Assembly: GCA_009801085.1 (NCBI GenBank)
Contig: VNWV01000001.1
Coordinates: forward strand, 2,294,001-2,358,000
Length of the DNA stretch: 64,000 nt
From: Lasiodiplodia sp. COLG20
Lineage: Eukaryota; Ascomycota; Dothideomycetes; Botryosphaeriales; Botryosphaeriaceae
Direction of reading: 5' to 3'
The notes beneath the pieces were generated by a model. That model was not told the origin of the DNA and searched no databases. It saw nothing but the letters and a program-made list of their open reading frames with translations. Shown here in pieces: positions 56,778-64,000 of this stretch. The first letter of the stretch is position 1; the number at the start of each line of letters is the position of its first letter. Position numbers and translations under genes: made by a program.

Positions 56778-58109
56778 TCAAACCCAACCTTCCTCTCTCG
56801 CTTTCCCCAAAGTTTCGCCCACTGCTTCCGCCACTCCCGAAAGCCAATGCGCGACCCCGCATCCCACGACAAACGCAGCGACATACTCCAGCCGCACCAC
56901 CTGCGCACACGCGCGCGCCGAATCGAATACGTCTGCGAACGCCAACACCAGCAACAGCGACGCGACCATCACGGCCGCCGAGAACAGGAGCAACTGTTCT
57001 TTCCGCAAGGGAGCAGGAGCTGGCGCATCCACCATTACCTCCTCTTCTTCCTCTGGGAGTGCGGACGACTCGAAGTGCACGTGCTTCTGCTCGCGCTGGT
57101 GGTGAGGAGCCGAGGTGGTCGGGGTGTGGCGGAGAATGCTAATCGGCGGGCGGTGTGATTGGCGCTTGATGGCGGAATGGGCATCGGCTGGGACGGTGGC
57201 GGCACGTGGGCGGCACGGGGAGCGCGGTGGGTCCTCTTCGCGGATGGGCGACATGATGGCCACGGGGATGAGCGGGTAGCTGCTTGCGCGCCTGAGCGGT
57301 GGTGGCTGGGCGGGTCGTCGGTAGCGCGTGGCTGGGAGGGTTTGCTCTTTGGTGAGGGAATGGTCGGTGGAAAGGTCTTCAACGGGGTGGCTGCCTAGCG
57401 GTGATAGTCGCGTGAGGATGGTGGGGTTGGATTGGCGGAGGTTGTCGGCGCTGCGGTGGTGGCGGAGAGGTGTGGTGTGAGGGAGAAAAGTTGGCGCGGA
57501 TGAGAGGTCCATGTCTTCTTCAAAGCTGGAGGGCTCCAGAGAAGGAGTTGAGAATTCATCAAGCGGTCGGGTTAGAGTATTGGTGGGTGCATGCGCTATT
57601 GTTCCGAGTCAGCTGAGGATGATCGCGTGGCAGGAAGGAGACTGACTGCTTAATGATGCCACTGAATATGCAGGCCGTTGGTTTGGTTTAGGCTCGTGAA
57701 TTACCGGCTTAAATCGTGCGACGTCCCGGACGGCAGGTAAAGGAATCGACTCGTGATATGAAGGCGGCGGCGGGATGATCTGAATGTCGGGAATGGTTCG
57801 TTCTGCATCTTCTTTATTTTTCCAGCACGCCGGCGTTGCATTATCGTATGTTGCTGCGCAGTAGGCAGGCGCTGCCTTTGGGCTGGCGGGGACATGGGCC
57901 TTGAGTCTCCGGAGGAGCTGGCTATCACGCCATCTGCGCGAGAGCGCATTAGTCGGACTGTGTCGCGAAGAAGTCTTCATTTTTTGCGAAGCGGGAGCAT
58001 TATTTTCTTGCTCTCGAGCGCTTGGATGGGGTAGGTATTTAAACGGTCGCAGATCATGCTGCTGATTATGTGGGCTTAGGAAAGCTGACGTCGCTAATTT
58101 AGGTTTCAT
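56778..58109 (-). CDS. unknown membrane protein with two C-terminal helices
   Basis: Two exons in transcript order, 57647-58109 and 56778-57595, 426 residues. They are joined by a 51-nt intron with GTCAGT donor, GCTGAC branch and AATAG acceptor; splicing removes stop codons present in the unspliced reading. The first ~300 residues are Pro/Ser/Arg-rich and disordered, with PPPPSYHESIPLP (a PY-type PPSY motif). Two hydrophobic helices follow near the end (LLLFSAAVMVASLLLVLAF and YVAAFVVGCGVAHWL). I do not recognise a family. The soluble part probably faces the cytosol. It is divergent from the CmcJ-like gene. Confidence 0.72.
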
Positions 58110-58679
58110 TGGCTGTCAGATCCTGATACTCGTCTCCAGAAACCCTTGACGCTCGCTTGTCGCGAGCCGAAGGGGCTGACGTGTGTTGGTTGGGTTTCAG
58201 GTTTGCTGGTGTGGAAGAGTGAGGTCAGAGCTTCTGATTTAGCCTCGGACCTATCTAAAAACAGGTTTGAACTTTATTCGAGTCTCGCGCAGTGCTGTGG
58301 CGCGCAGACTACTAATAAGCATACCTAATACTTGGTGGCTCTATAGATCGCGGCACATGCCACGCCTAAAGAATGGCCGGGTCTGGCGGATTTCAACGGC
58401 GTGCTACCTAGTTAGCTTCTTGGCATGTGCTCACCATTTTTTGGCCACGATTTTAGCCTTGTATTTTGCTTTCGGTGCAAGAAATACAAACTACTAGCTA
58501 GTACCTTCAGAACATTGACCTAAGAATGATGATATGGGAGCGGTAGGAATGGGCGATGCGGTCAGCTGACTCGATACTGTGTTACTTGAAAATCAAGACA
58601 AATTAAACGCCTGCAGCTGAGGTGGGAGTTGACTGCTTCATTTCCACGGCTCATACACCTCCGCCCCGTACCTTTCAAA
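58110..58679. other. divergent promoter region
   Basis: Carries the promoters of the membrane protein gene (-) and the CmcJ-like gene (+). No motif was recognised. Confidence 0.45.
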
Positions 58680-59737
58680 ATGGAGCATATGAAAACTGCA
58701 GAGGTCTGCACCCATACGCACTTTCTCCAGAGGGATCCACTGTACCAGGAGGAAAAGCCATACTCACTGCGCTACACCCCACCTGAGGGGTTTCCAAGGG
58801 CCAATATCAAGCTGAAGAGACATGAAATCATGGTGCAGGACATTCGACCTGATAAAGACAAGCTATCGTTCAGAAGAGATGGATGCTACATCAACGATCT
58901 CAGAAGCAGGATGAAGTATGAGGACTGGGACGACGATTCAAAAGTCAAAGAGATATACTTGCGTGAGGTGGCCGAGATGCTTCGCAAGACTCTGGGTGCT
59001 TGTCATGTTCAGATCTTCGAACACACTGTAGGCGAATCTTTCCCTAAGGGAGGATCGAACTGACGAGCAGGATAACAGGTCCGGAAGCGCCATGAGATCT
59101 TTCCAATCTCGACCGGGGAACCCTACAAGTACAATCAACCTACTTCTATCGCGCACATAGGTAAGGGGGGAGCCCGCATCATGCATAATGCGGCCTTTGA
59201 CCCCAATTGACAGATACGACGGTGCCTTGGGTCCTGGACATGGTTCGTTCGCTCAACCCGGAAAAGGCCGCGGAGATCCTGAAGCATCAAGTCCAATGCA
59301 TGAAGTAAGCTAACCCAATCAGTTCTATGGGAGTGCCACTGATAAGAAAGCAGTGTTTGGAAGCCCCTCGTTGGACCAGTCAAAGATTGGCCCTTGGCCA
59401 TGTGTGATCCCCAGACGATGAACGTTGACCAAGATCTTGAACCATGCGATCTAGTGTATCCCGACTATGTTGTGGAAAACCGCCAAGTCTACTATTCAGA
59501 CGCTTTCAAGTGGTTCTATCTCAGCAATCAGCAGCCAAACGAGGCTTGGGTGTTCTTACAGTCCGACACTGACCCGATCGGAAAGCCTGGTATGAATCCC
59601 TCTCTTTTGACTTGCTATGGCTAAGATTCCCAGTTGCCCACACTTCTTTTCCAATTCCGTTTCAGAATGAGGACGAGGACATAGCACCAAGGGAAAGCAT
59701 CGAAGTGCGTGCTCTCGTTTACTACGGCGGATTTTGA
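58680..59737 (+). CDS. CmcJ/AsaB-family oxidoreductase-type protein
   Basis: Five exons: 58680-59027, 59079-59160, 59214-59304, 59354-59589, 59634-59737; 286 residues, the family norm. Introns are all 44-53 nt. Conserved blocks, in order: YSLRYTPPEGFPR, MKYEDWDDDSKV, LGACHVQIFEHTVRKRH, PTSIAHIDTT, NVWKPLVGPVKDWPLAMCD, VYPDYVVENRQVYY, EAWVFLQSDTD, then IEVRALVYYG. The HID at the AHIDTT motif and later conserved residues suggest the 2-oxoglutarate/Fe(II) oxygenase-like fold. Relatives include CmcJ of cephamycin synthesis and fungal AsaB in aspergillic acid-type clusters, where they hydroxylate or desaturate a product. No polyketide or peptide synthase lies in this window, so its substrate is open. 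Confidence 0.9.
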
Positions 59738-61164
59738 AGACGGCCTGAGCGGCTCGAAAGAGATACTCCCGCATTTCAGTCAAGATGAAGGGCATTGTAT
59801 CTGTTTGAGCTCAATAGATTGCTTTTTCTGAGACCCACACGATGAGCTCCGTTTTGGAAGGGACAGGTTCCGCTAAGCCACTTCTGGATTTCTCGATTGG
59901 GCTAACTACCTGGCGGCTGAGAGTCCTGAAACAGTATCGTGCGTGGCACATACAAGCCATCTTAGAGATACAAGAGCCTTAGGCCGAAGGGTCGTCCGCG
60001 GGATTCTCGTACTCACTATAATACAATCTCAAGAGATTCTGACGAAATACTTATCATCGGGCTTTACCTTTAAATAAATGCCAGCATTGCTTGTGGGCAT
60101 GCATTGTTTTGGATGATAGTTAAGTGTCAAGAATTCCATACTACGATCTTGGGAGATTACAACCAGATGGTTGATCCTTCTGTACGACCTACTCTGCAGA
60201 TCCCCACTGCATTCTATGTCTAGTGTCACCTTATTCTGTGCACTGGTCCCACATTTCATCTTCCACCCAAAGGAGCAAGCCAGGTGCTGACGCCGAGTCA
60301 TTTCACTTTGCTCTTTCTGGTGTACAAAAAAAACCACTTTGCCCCAATTCGCAGCGTCGAAACGTCACCGTACGACTTTCACTTTGGAATTCTTCACACT
60401 AACCGTACCTGCATGAGCGTTCCATATTGAGACTGTGTGTGATACATTAACAAAGGTTGTACAATTTTCACTACAGGGAACTCGATCAGATTCCGTCTTT
60501 ATTCTAAACATCTGTTGAGTAGGATTTGGCGGTTCGGTTGAGAGGCTCGGAGGGACCAAGAGCCAAGGGAAATGATCATCCTGAGGCTGATTGATGATAG
60601 CTCTCCTGCTCGATTGTCCACTTATCGCGCGCGAAAAAGTTGCCAGCGTTGCCATCGAATACCATCGTCTCTCCTTTCTTAAAGCCAAACACGTTCGCCT
60701 GGGATTGGGGTTCTCGAGGTGCTGGCCACACAGCCTTCCACGGTTGCCTCTTGCTGATGGGTGCAGACGGGGATGACGCTCCGTGTTCCGATTGATCCAT
60801 TCTGGCTGCTGCAGATCCGTTAGCCCGCAAACACGTATCCAAGTGAGGTGGTGTCGTCGCTGAGATTGGTGAGCCTTACCTGCGCTGCAATGCTGGCGTC
60901 CCGTAAGATTTGACAGTCAATGGCTGTTGGAAATCGGGGCTTTGTTTACGCCCGACGGAGAATGTAGCGGAGCTGATCCTTTTTGAATCATGCAGGTGTG
61001 GGATCCAGGCTTCGCTGTTGACGCTTTGCTCCCAAATGAAGAGAATGCTGCATTCTTGCGTGTGACGAATGCGGCCATCCTTGCAGCATGCAACATTTAT
61101 CATTTTCTGAACTACGAACAAAGGTAAGGCCATAGCGGCTGGAACGATCGATTCCGTCAGAAAA
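59738..61164. other. 1.4-kb convergent region without a recognised gene
   Basis: Between the CmcJ-like gene (+) and the DUF7580-like gene (-). A minus-strand frame from an ATG at 60800 to 60576 gives 74 residues with a plausible composition, and another frame continues downstream, but no intron joins them convincingly and I recognise neither. Confidence 0.45.
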
Positions 61165-62932
61165 TTACAGAAATGCATCCCTCGGGCTCATATTCCAACC
61201 CTGGTACAACTCTCTTTCCAGCGGTGCTACGATGTTCGCGTACACGAGTGACCGGAAGCCCTCATCGTTGAAATTCACTTCGTGTTCATCCAAGAAGTCA
61301 CAGTCGAGGCACGCACGCACTGCTTTTCGATAATTCTCGAAGATTTCGTCGTCGGCCTCCTGGAACACGCGCTCTGCGGTCAATAAGTTCGTGTTGACAT
61401 TCACAGATCCGTCGTCTGTGAGATCATCCGGTATTCTTCGACTCTCGATCGTGGCCCATATCTGCAACTCGAGAAGCAATATTCCGAGAGCGAGGATTGC
61501 AGGACTTGGGTGCAACTGCATTTCACAGTCCTCGCATTCCTCATCAGGAGGCTGGAACTGGGCTATGAGGTACGGTTTGAGGTTGAGTTGCTTGGAAGCG
61601 GATGAGAAGAAGGAGATTTGGGTCTTGTCCCACTCTTTCTTCCGCCAATTGCCATCACAGAGGTGTAGTAGAGCGTGGGCGAATATTACTGCAAGTATCC
61701 GTCTCTCCTTCAGCTTTCTCCGACTCTCATGGCGAAGCAGGTGATCAAGTGTGCATGGGTTCATGATCTGTACCGTCCGTCTCCGTACCTTGTGCCACAA
61801 TCTGTTACTCTCGTACACCACATCAAGAGCGACGTTGCTGCGATGAGCCTTGGCGACTACGGCGCAGATGGATTCGATGTGAGTCTTTCCTTCGGCGGTT
61901 GGAGTACTGCTATTACGTCGAGGGCTTGGAGGTGATGGTATGCTGTCAAACCGGACTAGCGAATCGCGTCGTGGTCTGTATGCACGGTGAGTACACTTTC
62001 AAGTGGTCTGGGGTACTAACACTCACACAGGCTCAACGCGAACGCGACTTTCTTGCCATTTACGGTCCCCAGTAGAGATGAACAAGTCTAGCTCGATATT
62101 GGAATCGCCATCAACCCAAGCAAAGCACCCGCACAGCGAGAGCATTGCTTCGTGAGGCGAGGGACAGTTGCAGTGAAAGTCCCAAACGCTGGACATGGCG
62201 TCGTACATGTTCCGGATCTGGGCCCTGGAACTCGAGGAGGGCGGCAATTCGCAGTCAGCCTCCTGGGCCGTCTGTGATCCCTGTGGTTCATCTGACGCTG
62301 GTACACAGCGAATGAACCGCTCCAAGGTCTTGTTCTGTTCTGTGAGCGTGGCCAACGCTCTGCGTCTCCTGCTGTTACTCGACGTAAACTTGATTCTCCC
62401 TCCCAGGTCGCTCGGGTTCCCGCCATGTGCCCGAAGATGCTTGAGTTTCCTATACAACCCCAGCGGCGCTTGCTGATGACGCAAGAATCAGCTATGCGAC
62501 GGTAAAGTGCTCAGGAATACCAACCGCGACGTCGCCCTTGTCCAGTCCCAGTACACGATCACTGAGTACATCATCAAGACACTCGAGAGCTGTTTTCAAC
62601 GTGTCGGAAAAAGCATCGCTGGCATTACCAAGCCTTTGCGACAGAGCTAGTGCTAAACGACCATCGTTCAATGACTGCCCGTCCAGTGTGAGCAGCCGTT
62701 CTTTCTCGCTGGCGCTGAGAGTCGACAGATCCGACACAAAATCCCGAATAGTAAGGTGAAGCAAGGCGACTTCGTTGTGAAGGTGCTGATACTGGATGGC
62801 TAGCCTCTCGTCCTTCACCCTGCTGCGAACGACGGTGTTGACTGCGCTGTACACTCGCCGGTGATGTTTTGCCGCCGAAGCAATTATCGGTACTACCGCA
62901 AGTACCAATCCTGCGATTTCCAAGCCGGACAT
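61165..62932 (-). CDS. DUF7580-like fungal protein
   Basis: Three exons in transcript order: 62521-62932, 62027-62468, 61165-61975; 554 residues, all phases agree, introns 51-52 nt. The start MSGLEIAGLVLAVVPIIASAAKHHRR is the hallmark N-terminal hydrophobic helix of a large Pezizomycotina family (DUF7580). The middle is helical with basic patches (RKLKHLRAHG). The last exon gives HLCDGNWRKKEWDKTQISF, PAILALGILLLELQIWATIE and FRSLVYANIVAPLERELYQGW, conserved at family C-termini and reminiscent of a degenerate kinase C-lobe. Function is unknown. Related N-terminal modules occur in fungal NLR-type and heterokaryon-incompatibility-associated proteins, so an immunity-like role is a guess. Confidence 0.75.
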
Positions 62933-63233
62933 TAGCAGTCAAATCTGCGGCTTTATCTGCCTGATTGTCAAAAGAATCTCAGCCTTTTCTTTGCGGGGCT
63001 TTGGGCTCATTTGTAGTTGCCTATCTCTGCTGACAGAGCTTTGCGAAACCCACATGCGCTGGCAAATGGACTGCATGCGTCAAGCGAAGACCAGGCTGAG
63101 CAGCGAACGCCTGCCTACCCCGCTCGCGACTGAGCCGCAGGCAAAAGTCAGGAGGCCTCAAAGCCCGCTCTTTTCAACCACACGCTTGAAGCTACGTCGT
63201 TGCACACATGTTTCTTGCACTTGGTGCCCTACC
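62933..63233. other. divergent promoter region
   Basis: Lies between the start codons of the DUF7580-like gene (-) and the partial gene (+). The plus-strand frame remains open back to 62991 but without an earlier convincing start. Confidence 0.45.
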
Positions 63234-64000
63234 ATGGTTGAACGCCCAACGATCGCGGCCAGGGCCAAGGCCGTTGCCGATGCCTTTCGCTTGCTTGTGG
63301 ATATTGGTCCGAACGATCAGCAGGAACCCGTGTCGACAGACGTGGATGAACAGCTGGCACGATTCAACATCTGGGCCAGCAACATCGGCGTATTTGCCCA
63401 TGGCCATGCATCTCTCGACTACCGCTTGCGCGACAGCCCGGAAGCAAAGACTTTGATGATCCAACTGCTCGAAGGGCTCCAGTGGTTCCTCAAAAGAGGT
63501 AGTTGCACCGGGCAGTACTGGCGCTACGTGTGCTAATCAGCATCCAGCGATATATGCCACCGGGATATCAGACTCCAACGCACAGCTGCAGTCACTCGAA
63601 TCATCGATCGAAGAGACGCCTAGTGACACTTACCCGTCGTCCCAATCATCACATGCATCATCCCTCCAGTCGGTTCCCGAGTCCGCCGACGAGGCTGATG
63701 CCCTCACTCCGTCTGCAGAGCGCCTTGAGGGCATAGAGTTGACTATTGATCGCCTATATCGGCTCTCAGTAGCTATCCGACGGCCATCCATTGTCAATCA
63801 GAATGTCAAAGCCGCAAATTTTCAGATCAAAGACGAGGAGGGAAATGAATGCGGCGATGCTTTTTACAACTATGCTCTCGAGGTTGTTGCACATAAATGC
63901 CAACATGCGGATCAAACTTTGAGGGAGACGCTGGCACGAGCCATCACCCTACGGAGAAAGCGCTTTTTATACAGGCGGAAGCACCAAGAGAAGTTGAGCT
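63234..64000 (+). CDS. conserved fungal protein, N-terminal part (cut by window end)
   Basis: Two exons seen, 63234-63498 and 63548 onward, open to the last base. The 49-nt intron has a CTAAT branch and keeps the phase. Conserved features: RFNIWASNIGVFAHGHASLDYRLRD near the start, then LTIDRLYRLSVAIRRPS, QIKDEEG and AITLRRKRFLYRRKHQEKL. This pattern is the N-terminal domain of a widespread Pezizomycotina family, whose members often end in C2H2 zinc fingers; that part would lie beyond the window. Function unknown. An in-frame upstream extension exists, but the ATG at 63234 starts just before the conserved region. Confidence 0.75.

Noticed and set aside
56544..57158. 204-codon plus-strand frame
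   Set aside because: Mostly antisense to the two-helix membrane protein, whose spliced model explains the region better.
60365..60842. possible two-exon minus-strand gene downstream of the DUF7580-like gene
   Set aside because: Frames overlap but no donor and acceptor pair joins them convincingly, and the product is unrecognised.

Overview
The window is nuclear DNA from a filamentous ascomycete (Pezizomycotina; a Dothideomycete is plausible but not proven). The signs are short GT-AG introns, mostly 48-120 nt with CTAAC/CTGAC-like branch sites, a 353-residue group I G-alpha, a hydrophobin, a CFEM membrane protein, a Zn2Cys6 factor and fungal-only families (PRM10-like, CmcJ/AsaB-like, DUF7580-like). 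No rRNA, tRNA, CRISPR array or intact transposon was recognised. All gene models below were rebuilt by hand from splice signals plus protein-family similarity.

Layout. 0.4-10.9 kb is a housekeeping block: Rab7 GTPase YPT7 (+), an SLC35F-type transporter (+), tRNA pseudouridine synthase PUS4 (-), an RFTS-domain protein that looks like the heterochromatin factor Raf2/DIM-7 (+) and a Zn2Cys6 factor (+). 10.9-16 kb is gene-poor and less GC-rich and holds two diverged tandem copies of a C2H2-like gene on the minus strand, one apparently broken. 16.1-20.5 kb carries a GFA/CENP-V-like enzyme (-), prohibitin PHB1 (-) and QCR8 (+) sharing a 349-bp divergent promoter, and an odd hydrophobin (-). 20.5-29.2 kb has one large CFEM membrane protein (-) between long non-coding stretches. 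29.2-48.5 kb contains widely spaced genes: a PRM10-like transporter, the group I G-alpha, a HAD-family phosphatase and the C2-domain phosphatidylserine decarboxylase PSD2. From 49.5 kb come the kinetochore protein DSN1/Mis13, then a large unrecognised protein with six LRGGG motifs, an unknown two-helix membrane protein (-), a CmcJ/AsaB-like oxygenase-type gene (+), a DUF7580-like gene (-) and the start of another fungal family gene (+) cut by the window end.

The genes do not form a single pathway. Two small themes exist: PHB1 and QCR8 are both mitochondrial inner-membrane proteins sharing one promoter, and the right end (52-64 kb) is made of lineage-restricted families. The most unusual item is the intronless 1212-residue protein at 52238-55876. 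It repeats the ubiquitin-type tail motif LRGGG six times, each time with different synonymous codons, and contains a duplicated domain; a ubiquitin-precursor-like processed polyprotein is one hypothesis.
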